A stretch of DNA of 64,000 bases from Pedobacter mendelii (GCF_014635725.1 NZ_BMDJ01000003.1:124001-188000); one strand, 5' to 3'; positions 28,767-38,234 are shown, counted from the first letter of the stretch. Notes: generated from the sequence alone by a model not told the origin. Numbers and translations: made by a program.

Positions 28767-28995
28767 AAAGAGGGGCATCTAATACCCCTCTCCAAAATTG
28801 CCATGAAATCCATCATTAGTGGTAATAATAAATTTCTCACAATCAAAAATAATGTAACATCATAGTTTAGTATACGTCTGGTTTTCAGACTACTCTGTAA
28901 TTGCAGGCGCCTTATGAATTACATTGATAACACGAAAACAATTATTATTCCAGTTTTCATGTAGGTTGTTCTAATATTCTCATTAGCGATAAAGT

Positions 28996-29763
28996 TTATA
29001 ATCCAGAAATTTTGTTAATTGCTGCAAACATGTTTCCTGCGCCTGTTTTTGCCATTATATGTTTCCTATGGCTTTTAACAGTTTCTATGCATAAATAAAG
29101 TTTTTCTGCAATTTCTTTACTGGTGTAGCCCTGTCTGGCTAAGTCTAAAACCTCTTTTTCTCTTTTTGATAATTGATTACATGCTTCAGGAAATTCATTT
29201 TCATGGCAAAGCGTATAAGTGCCTGAAGTAGAAAGTACATGAACAGTGAAATTTATTGAGTTTATAAACCTGAAACCTGTAATATCGATACAATTAATGT
29301 ATTCAAGTGTTGGTTTACCATCATCAGTAAAACTGGCAAAAGTACTTTGCCTTAAAATAGTAACGTAAGAATTATCGGCTTTTCTTAATCTGATATTATA
29401 GCTAAAACGCAGCTTAGCTCGTTGCTCTTTGGGGGTATTGTAGTAATAATTAAAAATAGCGAGATGCAAATCCCTCAGCCGCTCCAGGTCTGCAACATGA
29501 ATAATGCTCAAAGAAAAAGTAAATCCTCTGTTCAGAAAAATTTCTTTATCGTAACCCAAAATTGTTTTTATTGATGAACTTATGCTTATATATTCCATAC
29601 ATGCCCAGTTAAAAATACCCTGATAGCCAGCATAGGTTTGCATATCTTGATTATTTGAATCGAAAACAGAGCTTTCAGTTCGAAAACTTGAATTGATTGA
29701 TTTTTTTGAATAGCCGGCAATTTTGTATAACTCGCCGGTTGAGAGTGTATTCAATAGATTCAT
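28996..29763 (-). CDS. PAS-domain LuxR-type transcriptional regulator
   Basis: 255 residues. The N-terminal ~180 residues form a PAS-like sensor (FNWACMEYISISSSIKTILG, and the strands YVTILRQSTFASF). The C-terminal 65 residues are a LuxR/GerE helix-turn-helix: LSKREKEVLDLARQGYTSKE, then KLYLCIETVKSHRKHIMAKT. No receiver domain, so it senses a ligand or redox state directly. It is transcribed away from the patatin/NTPase operon across 131 bases and is the best local candidate for its regulator, but this is positional inference only. Confidence 0.82.
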   Translation of the reverse strand: MNLLNTLSTGELYKIAGYSKKSINSSFRTESSVFDSNNQDMQTYAGYQGIFNWACMEYISISSSIKTILGYDKEIFLNRGFTFSLSIIHVADLERLRDLHLAIFNYYYNTPKEQRAKLRFSYNIRLRKADNSYVTILRQSTFASFTDDGKPTLEYINCIDITGFRFINSINFTVHVLSTSGTYTLCHENEFPEACNQLSKREKEVLDLARQGYTSKEIAEKLYLCIETVKSHRKHIMAKTGAGNMFAAINKISGL

Positions 29764-29894
29764 GTTGATTAATTATAGGGTAAATAAAATTAAACAATTT
29801 TATTTAAATATAACAAACTGAAAATCAATCTTTTGGGGGATAATTAGCTTGAATAATATTTTTGATATTGTATTTAAAATTAATCTCCCTAAAA

Positions 29895-31106
29895 ATGATT
29901 AACAACGTAGCTTTCGACGTAGTTATCGGATTGATATTTATCTACTTGCTATATAGTCTGCTGGCCACTGTTGTTGCAGAAATTATTGCTACAAAACTTG
30001 GTTTACGAGCCCGGAATTTAAAAGAAGCCGTAAACAGAATGTTGACTGATGAAGATGATTTTCGACTAAAAGGAAGATGGTACGATTTTTTAGGGAAATG
30101 GTTTTTGGAGAAAATTCAAAGAATAGGTGATTCATTACGGCTAATGAAAAATCCGAAAAATAAGATAATCGACCGTTTCTATAGTAATCCTGAAATAAAG
30201 TACCTCGGCAGTTCGGGTTTGTTCAAATATCCATCATCTTTCAAAGCTGTTAGTTTTTCTAAAACTTTGCTATATCTTTTAAATGGTAATACACCATTAA
30301 ATGTTAGCAATATTGATAGTACATTAAGGAATGATGCACAAAAAGTTTTAGGAAAAGAAACTGCAGAATATGTGTTAAATATTTGGGAAGATTCTGAAAA
30401 AAATATAGTAAAGTTTAAAATGCAACTCGAAGCCTGGTTTGATAGAACCATGGAACAGGCAACAGAATGGTACAAAAGAAAAATCCAGATTGTGTTGCTG
30501 ATTATTGGTTTTGTGATGGCTTGGCTATTCAATGCCGATTCTATTTCAATTGTACACAAACTTTCGAAAGATAAAAATGCAAGGGAGCAAATCGTATTGC
30601 TCACCTCTTCTTACCTAAAAAGTAATCCGAAAAAACCTGAAGATATTTCAACATCTCTAACCGCAAATGAAGCAAAAGAATACAAGCAAAATTTAGATTC
30701 TTTAATTAATGTAAAAGAAACAATTGAGGCAGATATAGAATCGACTAAAACACTGCTGGGCTACGGAAGCTGGCCGCCAGATTCCGTAGAAGTTTACAAA
30801 AGGAGCAACCAAATCAAATTCAAACCTCAATTAGATGCTTCAATCCTTTCTGTTGCTCAAAAAATAAATGCGCAAACGGGTAAGAGTTTAAAATTCAATA
30901 CATCAGATAAGTGGAAATATTTCTTTGGGATTTTTGCAAAACATTTCTGGGGATTTTTAATTACCGCAATCGCAATATCACTTGGCGCACCATTTTGGTT
31001 CGATTTACTGAATAAATTAATGAGTTTAAGAACATCAAACAAAGAGCAAACCGAAAGTACAAATACAAACAAAAATAACGTAGTAAAGCCTTCGGAAAGC
31101 AATTGA
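29895..31106 (+). CDS. Three-helix membrane protein of the patatin/NTPase operon
   Basis: 403 residues from the ATG at 29895 (MINNVAFDV); a TTG at 29862 opens the frame earlier but adds an implausible leader. Membrane helices lie at about 8-33, 197-213 and 350-372. Between the first two is a roughly 160-residue cytoplasmic region; between the last two is a charged, helical extracytoplasmic region (about 215-345) with Lys/Glu-rich, coiled-coil-like stretches. The tail is short and polar. I do not recognise a catalytic motif. As the first gene of the operon, with 18 bases to the next, it is likely a membrane scaffold or signalling partner for the sensor NTPase. Confidence 0.65.
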   Translation: MINNVAFDVVIGLIFIYLLYSLLATVVAEIIATKLGLRARNLKEAVNRMLTDEDDFRLKGRWYDFLGKWFLEKIQRIGDSLRLMKNPKNKIIDRFYSNPEIKYLGSSGLFKYPSSFKAVSFSKTLLYLLNGNTPLNVSNIDSTLRNDAQKVLGKETAEYVLNIWEDSEKNIVKFKMQLEAWFDRTMEQATEWYKRKIQIVLLIIGFVMAWLFNADSISIVHKLSKDKNAREQIVLLTSSYLKSNPKKPEDISTSLTANEAKEYKQNLDSLINVKETIEADIESTKTLLGYGSWPPDSVEVYKRSNQIKFKPQLDASILSVAQKINAQTGKSLKFNTSDKWKYFFGIFAKHFWGFLITAIAISLGAPFWFDLLNKLMSLRTSNKEQTESTNTNKNNVVKPSESN

Positions 31107-31124
31107 AATTAACTACAAGAAGCT

Positions 31125-31415
31125 ATGATTACATTAAAAGTTACAATAAACGGTGGCATTGCGCCATTACCTATTAAAGTTTATGTAGATAATCTGGCAA
31201 CAACAAACGATTTACGCTTTACTAGAGATGAATCTTTCGAAGAAATATTAAACCTACAGCCCGGAAAATATTCGATTATGGTTGGAGGGAAAAATCCACA
31301 AAATGGAAATACTGATATTTCCTTAACTGGCGATTTTAAAGATGGGCCAGACCCCCAATCGAGCTTTAATAGATCTACGCCCGTATTCTCTGTTCTGTAT
31401 TTCATCGAAATTTAA
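31125..31415 (+). CDS. 96-residue beta-sandwich-like protein
   Basis: No signal peptide or membrane segment. The pattern resembles a carboxypeptidase-regulatory/transthyretin-like domain: strands VTINGGIAPLPIKVYVDN and then NLQPGKYSIMVGGKNPQNGN. It ends in a hydrophobic strand, PVFSVLYFIEI. Being cytoplasmic and small, it may be an adaptor within the operon. Nine bases separate it from the next gene. Function unknown. Confidence 0.55.
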   Translation: MITLKVTINGGIAPLPIKVYVDNLATTNDLRFTRDESFEEILNLQPGKYSIMVGGKNPQNGNTDISLTGDFKDGPDPQSSFNRSTPVFSVLYFIEI

Positions 31416-31424
31416 AGTTTAGTT

Positions 31425-32576
31425 ATGAAAAAGACCTTGATTATTTGCGTTTTATTTTTCATTTTTATCAGTTTAACTTATGCCCAAACTAAAAAAGACA
31501 GTATTCAAAGTGCAATAACGAGCTTAAAAAAAGAAAAAATCTCTTCCCTAATCAAAAACGCCGAAAATCTTAAATCGGGTAATTATAAAGACGTTTTATA
31601 TAGTTTTTTCCAGCTGGCTGCAAAAGATTTAACGGGTCAGAATAAATCCTTTGGTTTTAACAGCACTTTATTTGCAATAAAATTAAAGCTCGATTCTACT
31701 TTAAACCGAGATTACAATTTAAAGAATCAAAATTTTGCCCGTAATTTTCAGTTTAATTTTAAACTCAATTTAGATACTGCATTTAAATTTAAAGGTTTTA
31801 CAAGTGGTTTTACCTTTGCAATTGTTAATCAGCGAGATCATCAATTAGCAGATTTTAGTGAAAGCTATCTTGGAAAGGTTTTGTATCCTTTATTGGATAC
31901 AATTCAAAAACAATCATCAGCTTATACGGCTTTTATTGTCAATCAAAATTTATCTAGGGAGAAACGTGTTGCCTTACTTACAGAAATGCAAAGTGGTATT
32001 GATTCTTTGTTTACAAATTATACTTTAAGCTATCTTCCTGAAGCATTCTTTAATGGATTAAAATATCCTGCAGGCTTAATTTCATCGCTAAGAAAAATCG
32101 ATGTAATATCAGATTCGCTTTATAAAGAATTGGATAAAAAATGGCTTTGGACGATTAAAGGCAATGCTTCATCTAACAAAACGGGCCGGTTTAATAGGGC
32201 AAATTTAGAAACTATAATCCTAAAAGGTAAAAAGCCTGAGCTCGATATTAGAGCTGGGGTTTACTATGCTGATACGCTTGTTAAAAGCAGGCTTTCAAGG
32301 TTTGTAGTTTATTCTTCAGCAGGATTTAACCTGCCCCTACTCATAACCAAAAGAACAAACATAATCGAATTTAAGCCTTACTTAGAATATACCCAAATTT
32401 TAAAAAACCTACTACCAAATGAAGAGAATTACAGGTTTTTGGCAAATGCTGACTTAAGGTTTAGAATAACAGAAGGCTTATGGCTGCCACTAACTTTAAA
32501 GTACGATTTAAAAAATGGTAATTTTTTAGGCTTTCTGAATGTTTCCATCAATTTGAACGGTATTAATAGCAATTAA
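31425..32576 (+). CDS. Exported protein, probable outer-membrane beta-barrel
   Basis: 383 residues. A signal peptide (MKKTLIICVLFFIFISLTYA) is followed by a charged helical stretch and then amphipathic strands: FARNFQFNFKLNLDTAFKF, RAGVYYADTLVKSRLSRFVV, GLWLPLTLKYDLKNGNFLGF, ending in VSINLNGINSN. The alternating pattern and Gly/aromatic strand ends suggest an outer-membrane barrel. It lies inside the operon with short spacers (9 and 33 bases), so it probably gives the system an outer-membrane component. Confidence 0.55.
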   Translation: MKKTLIICVLFFIFISLTYAQTKKDSIQSAITSLKKEKISSLIKNAENLKSGNYKDVLYSFFQLAAKDLTGQNKSFGFNSTLFAIKLKLDSTLNRDYNLKNQNFARNFQFNFKLNLDTAFKFKGFTSGFTFAIVNQRDHQLADFSESYLGKVLYPLLDTIQKQSSAYTAFIVNQNLSREKRVALLTEMQSGIDSLFTNYTLSYLPEAFFNGLKYPAGLISSLRKIDVISDSLYKELDKKWLWTIKGNASSNKTGRFNRANLETIILKGKKPELDIRAGVYYADTLVKSRLSRFVVYSSAGFNLPLLITKRTNIIEFKPYLEYTQILKNLLPNEENYRFLANADLRFRITEGLWLPLTLKYDLKNGNFLGFLNVSINLNGINSN

Positions 32577-32609
32577 AAATATTAAGCAGATAAAATCAAA
32601 CCTCCAATT

Positions 32610-33917
32610 ATGGCATATAAAATTCTTTCTTTAGATGGTGGCGGTTCCTGGGCAATGATTCAGGCACGTGTACTTATGGATATTTACGGCGACATAAATG
32701 GCCATGAACTCCTAAAAAAATTCGACCTGGTTATTGCAAATTCCGGAGGAAGTTTAGTACTGGCTACGCTTTGCAACGATATGAAGCTGAGCGAAATTAT
32801 TTCTGTTTTCGAAGATGAAACGAAACGTAAACAAGTATTCTCAAAATTATCATTCTGGGAAAAACTACGTTGGCGAAATATTGCCAGTTTGACGAACGTG
32901 CTTGGCCCTAAATATAGTATGGAACGAAAAATATCGGGCTTACAAAATGTTTTAAAGCAATACAACAGTTTGGAAACTCAAGGTAAAACTAATCACCCAA
33001 TTCTGGAGATTCAACTTAACGAATTACCTAAAATTATTGGTAAGCCCGAGCTTCAGATTATAATTGTTGGCTTTGATTATTTCAGACAGCGAGGTACATT
33101 TTTTCGTTCTAACCCAACCAGCAAAACCGATGTTTTCAGCGGTAAAAATTATTACCAGGTCAGTTTAGGTCATGCCATCCATGCATCAAGCAATGCCCCT
33201 GTTAATTATTTTGATGCACCAGCAGAAATAACAATTAACAGGCTAGATGGTAACGATACGCGTAAAACTAAATATTGGGATGGTGCAGTTTCGGGTTTTA
33301 ACAACCCGGTTTTAGCAGGTTTAATTGAAGCCATTACCAACAATACAATTCCGATGAGTGATTATAAAATTCTTTCTCTTGGTACCGGTACAGGCGGGCA
33401 GGCAATGATTGCAGATTACCAAACCTCAACAAATGATGAAATAAAGACAATTTACAATAAGAATAAGGATAATAAACTGGCATTTACAGATTATGATTTA
33501 ACTTTTGTATCAGATATTAAAAAAATGTCGACAAGTATTTTAGGCGATCCACCTGATGCTGCTACTTTTATTGCTTATTCCATAATCGACCCCACTTTAG
33601 CAAATACCGCTTGTTTGGTGCGGATTAATCCTTGCATTAAACCTGTTCTAAACGCTCAAACTTTAATTTTTGAAGCACCTGCTGTTTATAAAGGCGAGCC
33701 AAATGGCGCTGAACTGTTTATTAAATTAATGGATTTAGATATGGATGCTGTTGCAAATGAAGAAGTCTCTTTAATAACTCAGTTGTGTAATAAGTTTATC
33801 ACTCAAAATAATCTCTGCCTACCAAATCAATTGATTAGAGGTGATGGAAATGGAATTCACCTGGGAGATGATACATACCAAAAAGCAAAAGCAAGATGGA
33901 TGAGTTGCAACCCATAA
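32610..33917 (+). CDS. Patatin-like phospholipase
   Basis: 435 residues, no signal peptide. The oxyanion-hole motif is LSLDGGGSWAM (residues 6-16). The nucleophile elbow is Ser45 in VIANSGGSLVLA, which reads A-N-S-G-G instead of G-x-S-x-G. The catalytic Asp is Asp224 in KYWDGAVSG. The dyad is therefore present, with an altered first position in the elbow. Patatins cleave acyl chains from membrane lipids. Here the enzyme should be cytoplasmic and next to a membrane NTPase encoded 18 bases downstream, suggesting regulated attack on, or remodelling of, the inner leaflet. Confidence 0.85.
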   Translation: MAYKILSLDGGGSWAMIQARVLMDIYGDINGHELLKKFDLVIANSGGSLVLATLCNDMKLSEIISVFEDETKRKQVFSKLSFWEKLRWRNIASLTNVLGPKYSMERKISGLQNVLKQYNSLETQGKTNHPILEIQLNELPKIIGKPELQIIIVGFDYFRQRGTFFRSNPTSKTDVFSGKNYYQVSLGHAIHASSNAPVNYFDAPAEITINRLDGNDTRKTKYWDGAVSGFNNPVLAGLIEAITNNTIPMSDYKILSLGTGTGGQAMIADYQTSTNDEIKTIYNKNKDNKLAFTDYDLTFVSDIKKMSTSILGDPPDAATFIAYSIIDPTLANTACLVRINPCIKPVLNAQTLIFEAPAVYKGEPNGAELFIKLMDLDMDAVANEEVSLITQLCNKFITQNNLCLPNQLIRGDGNGIHLGDDTYQKAKARWMSCNP

Positions 33918-33935
33918 AATTAGTCTGTTAGCAAT

Positions 33936-36900
33936 ATGTCAAAACTTTTCACATTTAGCAGAAACCAGGGCGTTGTTATGTTTACGCTGCTTTTCGTTCT
34001 TTTACTGGGAGGAATTTACTTTTTCATGTACATTCCAAATAATCAAAGGAATTTAGAAGAGCAGCGATTTAGGTGTTTGCAGAATATTGAAACCAACGTT
34101 CATGCTAAAATTGATAACTCCGTAGCACTTTTAAACAACCTTTTAATTACTTATGAAAGCAATAATCCACAGTATAACCGCAAAAGATTAAATACTTATA
34201 TTAGAAATTATCCGCAGCAAAATTTTACGTTATTACCTATAAACGTTGTTAAAGATTCTTCAGATAATACCATAGATAGCATTTGTAGTATCGATTTTAA
34301 TAAGCAAGAATTGATTATTTACCTCAAAAAAAAAGGTAATCAAATCGGACTAAAATACAGTATAAATCAATTTATCGATCCGCTTTTACCGCGTGATATT
34401 TACAGCGAATACATTCTCTTAAAATCGAATAAAATTGTTTATCAAACTTTCCCCAGCGGTATAACAAACATTACAACAGATTCATTAAAAACTGATAAAA
34501 GTGCTTTTGCTGGTGGCCAGGTAAAAAACATTGAACTCAGTGGAACACAATACAAATTATTCTCTCAACAGCTTAGCCTTAATGCCGATTCAGTTTTAAC
34601 AATTGCTGGTTTGCTTAAAGATCAAAATTATCAGCATGAGAAAAACAAACTTCAAGAAAATGTAGTGCTCTTACTTTTGACATTAGCCATAGCCACTATT
34701 TTGGCTTTACCATGGATAAAATTATATCAAATGGGAAGTCAGGATAGGCTCACTGTTGCCGACGGATTATTTTCTTTCGCGGTTTCTATGTTACTAATGT
34801 CATTACTATTTTTTGCCTTTTTTAAATATAATGTTTTGCTAAGGCCAGGTGAAAATGGTTCTCAACTCATTGGTAAAAATTTAAGCAGCCAGTTAGAGAA
34901 ATCATTCACTACAGAAGTAAATTCTGCTTATAAACTACTAACAAGACTTGATCAGGTAAGAAGCAATAATAAAGCAGCAGCAGCATTTATTAACTTCAGC
35001 GATAAAAATATAAACTATAAGACTAAAAATCCTGACACATTAAATTCGGTTGAAATTTTTGCCGATAAAATTGACTCAATTACAAGGGGAATAGATATTA
35101 ATCAGGTTTTTTGGCTAAAGAAGAATGGTATCGAATCGAATAACTGGTCGGCAGCAGCAAACATTGCACCGCCCGGAAATTTTGAAAACCGAAGTTATTT
35201 TACAAATCTTCAAAATAAGAATTCATATTTTTTACCAAAGCCAAATAAACAGCCATACTATCTTGATCAGGTTATATCATGGACTACAGGATCATTTACC
35301 TCCGTAATTTCAAAACCATCTATAAATAAAGGTACACCTGTTACGGCAATGTCTTTCAATTTTAAATGCTTAAACAAGCCAATTTTACCTTCAGGATTTC
35401 TTTACTGCATAATTGATAGTAAGGGTAAAGTTTTATATCATTCAGATGCTTCGAAAAATTTAAATGAAAATTTATTAAATGAATTTTCTGAAAAAGATCA
35501 ATTAAAAACCACGATATTAACACATGGTGATGCCTTTTTTTACACCCAATATTCGGGTAAAGAATATTATGCAACCGTTAAATCGATAAAAAACCTCCCA
35601 TACCAAATTGTTATTTTTGAGGATAAGGATTACAAAAACATTCGCGATATAAATGTTTTCAGTTTTAGTTTCGTTATGCTTTTCGGTTTTTTCTTAATTC
35701 TTATAATTCAAATTCTTGCCGTTTTCAGTATCTCTCAAAAAACTTCATTTTTTAAAAAGCATTATTTCGATGTATCGTGGATTGGCCCAAACAAGAACTT
35801 TTCTCATCAATATAATCTTGCCATTGTTTATAATATCATAAACATTATCCTGCTTATAATTTTCTATAATTTCACCTCTTTTCTCCAATTTCTATTTATA
35901 CTTTTTATTTCTTCTACTTCGGTTACTTTATTTTTAAATTACAACTATTCAAAAAGTTATTTACGAAAGATTACAGAAAAATTTAAGCTTAAAAGAGATG
36001 CAAATGTTGCACTTATCATATTTATCATTGTTATAAATATTTTTGCAAAAATCGTAATTAACCCTTATAAATTCTTTGTTTTCGAAATCATTTTAATGGT
36101 TATAGTATTTATATTTTTAAATGTTTCTGAAAATGCTTTTAATCATATAAAAGAATGGAAAATTGCATCAAACATTCGCTGGAACTTCAGTAGCAGCTAT
36201 TCATTTATGATTTTTACCCGGTTAATCATAACCAGTGGATTGCCTGTAATGTTATTTTTTACTGCTTCCTATAATTACGAACTTAAAATGACTAGCCGCT
36301 ACAGGCATTTGCAATTCGTAAAAGAGCTTTTAGCAAAATATCCATCAACAAATAAAAAACTAAAATTCAATGATATTTATGTTGATAGTGTTTGGGTTAA
36401 AAACATTCAAATTTCAAAAGAAATCCCGAACCTTATAGTAACTAATGAGGATAGAAATACTGCTATCTTGTTTAAATATTTAACAAATTATACAACCAAA
36501 CAACTGCCTGATGTTGATGAGTATAATCCAAATTCTACAGAGAATTTTATGCTCTTTTCAGGTCTTTTTGAATCAGGGATGACTAAAAGCTTTCATCAAT
36601 TACCAAACGGCAATTTTTTAGAACTTAATTCTGCAAAACTGCAATATGTTACTCCAACAACTCAAAATAACAATAAGTGGTATTTAGGTGCTATTTACTG
36701 GATTCTTTTTGTTTCAGCATTATCTGTTTTTGGCATTGTATTACATAACATATTTAGAAAGCTATTCGCACTTAACCTTCCATTAACACAAGGTTGGAAA
36801 GAAATCGATAATCTTTTGCTAACAAACAGCAAACTAAATGGGTTGCTATTCATCATTGGCTCTCCCGGCTCAGGAAAGCTAAGCAAGTTTAAAAGACTTA

Positions 36901-37955
36901 TTCTGGAGAAAAAAATTACAGGTAAAAATGATGCCGTTTTGGTCTTAGATGAGGTTAATCCGCAAAATAATAACGTGTTTATAGCTGATATGATTTTGAT
37001 ACCTGAAAGTGCTGAAGAAGCTAAAACAGATAAGGATTGGCTTAATATGCAAGATTTTGCGCTCAACAAAAACTATGAGCTTGTAATCGTAAATCACTTT
37101 GAATATGATATAAAAAATTCGGCTACTAATGCGGCGAAACTTAACTTTATGGAAGCGCTGTTGCAAAGAAACAAAAGCAAGATTGTTATAATATCAACTG
37201 TACATCCTGTTAACTTTTTAGATTCCCTTAATCAACAAGAAATGTATAAGGAGGAAGATAAAAGGCTGCCTGAACATGATTTGGAAAGATGGCATGTTTT
37301 GCTAGGTCACTTTAAAATTGTAATAGAAAAGTTGGAAACCGAAAAGTTTGAAATAGATACTAAAATGCCTTTGTGGGAAAGAATTATTAAAATGGAAACG
37401 CAAAGCGGTCATTTTTTAAAGAAAATGCAGCAACCTGTTATTGATAAAATAAAAACGATTTCTAAAGAAGAATTGCCTGTTCTTGATGGCGATTCTTTTG
37501 CTTTTAAAATGCAAATTACCTCCCATTACTTTTATATGTACGTTTGGCAGTCATTAACTAAAGAAGAAAAATTTCTACTTTACGACCTTGCAGAAGACGG
37601 GCTTGTAAACCCTTATGATGATTATAATTTAACATTGTTAATTAGTAAAGGTATAATTACCAAAGATGATGGTGTTATGAGATTGTTTAATAAAGGATTT
37701 AGAAATTTTATACTTACGGCTATCGGCAATTCAGAAGCAATTAAAATCAGGAAACAAATAAAAGATAATGGAAACTGGAATAACTTAAAAACGCCATTAA
37801 TTATCTTAATTGTGGCGGTACTTGCGTTTCTGTTCGCATCTCAACAGGAAGCATATTCAACAGTAATTAAATATTTAACAATTCTTTCGGTTGGTGTACC
37901 GGCAATTCTTAAATTCTTTACTTTATTCAGCAGTGAAAAAGCAGATAAGGGATAA
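33936..37955 (+). CDS. Polytopic sensor protein with Cache-like domain and cytoplasmic P-loop NTPase
   Basis: 1339 residues with about twelve membrane helices: 12-32, 242-264, 277-297, 574-598, 627-668 (two), 690-730 (two), 757-777, 917-940, and a C-terminal hairpin about 1286-1330. Three loops face outside: 33-241, 298-573 (Cache/PAS-like, with RSYFTNL, then FLYCIIDSKGKVLYHSD) and 778-916. The cytoplasmic part from about 950 has a P-loop at 975-983 (GSPGSGKLS), acidic strands VLVLDEVN and ELVIVNHFEYD, KIVIISTVHP as a sensor-like strand, and a probable winged helix about 1200-1260. This resembles a membrane-borne STAND/AAA-type switch. No kinase, HAMP or MCP domain is present. The P-loop has Leu where Ser/Thr is usual. 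Confidence 0.75.
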   Translation: MSKLFTFSRNQGVVMFTLLFVLLLGGIYFFMYIPNNQRNLEEQRFRCLQNIETNVHAKIDNSVALLNNLLITYESNNPQYNRKRLNTYIRNYPQQNFTLLPINVVKDSSDNTIDSICSIDFNKQELIIYLKKKGNQIGLKYSINQFIDPLLPRDIYSEYILLKSNKIVYQTFPSGITNITTDSLKTDKSAFAGGQVKNIELSGTQYKLFSQQLSLNADSVLTIAGLLKDQNYQHEKNKLQENVVLLLLTLAIATILALPWIKLYQMGSQDRLTVADGLFSFAVSMLLMSLLFFAFFKYNVLLRPGENGSQLIGKNLSSQLEKSFTTEVNSAYKLLTRLDQVRSNNKAAAAFINFSDKNINYKTKNPDTLNSVEIFADKIDSITRGIDINQVFWLKKNGIESNNWSAAANIAPPGNFENRSYFTNLQNKNSYFLPKPNKQPYYLDQVISWTTGSFTSVISKPSINKGTPVTAMSFNFKCLNKPILPSGFLYCIIDSKGKVLYHSDASKNLNENLLNEFSEKDQLKTTILTHGDAFFYTQYSGKEYYATVKSIKNLPYQIVIFEDKDYKNIRDINVFSFSFVMLFGFFLILIIQILAVFSISQKTSFFKKHYFDVSWIGPNKNFSHQYNLAIVYNIINIILLIIFYNFTSFLQFLFILFISSTSVTLFLNYNYSKSYLRKITEKFKLKRDANVALIIFIIVINIFAKIVINPYKFFVFEIILMVIVFIFLNVSENAFNHIKEWKIASNIRWNFSSSYSFMIFTRLIITSGLPVMLFFTASYNYELKMTSRYRHLQFVKELLAKYPSTNKKLKFNDIYVDSVWVKNIQISKEIPNLIVTNEDRNTAILFKYLTNYTTKQLPDVDEYNPNSTENFMLFSGLFESGMTKSFHQLPNGNFLELNSAKLQYVTPTTQNNNKWYLGAIYWILFVSALSVFGIVLHNIFRKLFALNLPLTQGWKEIDNLLLTNSKLNGLLFIIGSPGSGKLSKFKRLILEKKITGKNDAVLVLDEVNPQNNNVFIADMILIPESAEEAKTDKDWLNMQDFALNKNYELVIVNHFEYDIKNSATNAAKLNFMEALLQRNKSKIVIISTVHPVNFLDSLNQQEMYKEEDKRLPEHDLERWHVLLGHFKIVIEKLETEKFEIDTKMPLWERIIKMETQSGHFLKKMQQPVIDKIKTISKEELPVLDGDSFAFKMQITSHYFYMYVWQSLTKEEKFLLYDLAEDGLVNPYDDYNLTLLISKGIITKDDGVMRLFNKGFRNFILTAIGNSEAIKIRKQIKDNGNWNNLKTPLIILIVAVLAFLFASQQEAYSTVIKYLTILSVGVPAILKFFTLFSSEKADKG

Positions 37956-37985
37956 CATTTTTTATCTAATGTTTATCTTTACCTC

Positions 37986-38186
37986 ATGTTAACAATTCTT
38001 GATAAGAATACACCTACATCTAATTTATTGGAAATTAATGTTAATGACCATATTTCTGATGGTAAAGGCATTGATGGAACTGTAAATAAAATTGTAATAA
38101 CCGATAATGATGAGTTTTGGTTATTTATTTTTATGCTGAATAACAATAAGCAAATTGAAATCAGAAAAATTAAAAATATCTGCTAA
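37986..38186 (+). CDS. Small hypothetical beta protein
   Basis: 66 residues, no export signal. EINVNDHISDGKGIDGTVNK followed by strands ending in NNNKQIEIRKIKNI aligns by eye with the 60-residue product at 28584 (shared EI..D...D....G.V..I.I.D pattern). It lies 30 bases after the sensor NTPase gene on the same strand and could be the last gene of that operon. The two similar proteins bracket the system. Function unknown. Confidence 0.5.
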   Translation: MLTILDKNTPTSNLLEINVNDHISDGKGIDGTVNKIVITDNDEFWLFIFMLNNNKQIEIRKIKNIC

Positions 38187-38234
38187 AGCTTTTAGTAACC
38201 ATTTTATTAAAGATATTTGCAAAAAAATAGACTG

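Noticed and set aside
28769..28791. Intrinsic terminator after the 60-residue gene
   Set aside because: The AGAGGGG/CCCCTCT stem is good but is followed by CCAAAATTG, with no T run.
29895..37955. CBASS-type anti-phage system, because of the patatin
   Set aside because: No nucleotidyltransferase/cyclase gene is present and the partner proteins are membrane and envelope proteins, so it is not CBASS as defined.
33936..37955. Hybrid histidine kinase or chemoreceptor
   Set aside because: Despite a Cache-like sensor, there is no HisKA, HATPase, HAMP or MCP signalling segment; the cytoplasmic part is a P-loop NTPase.
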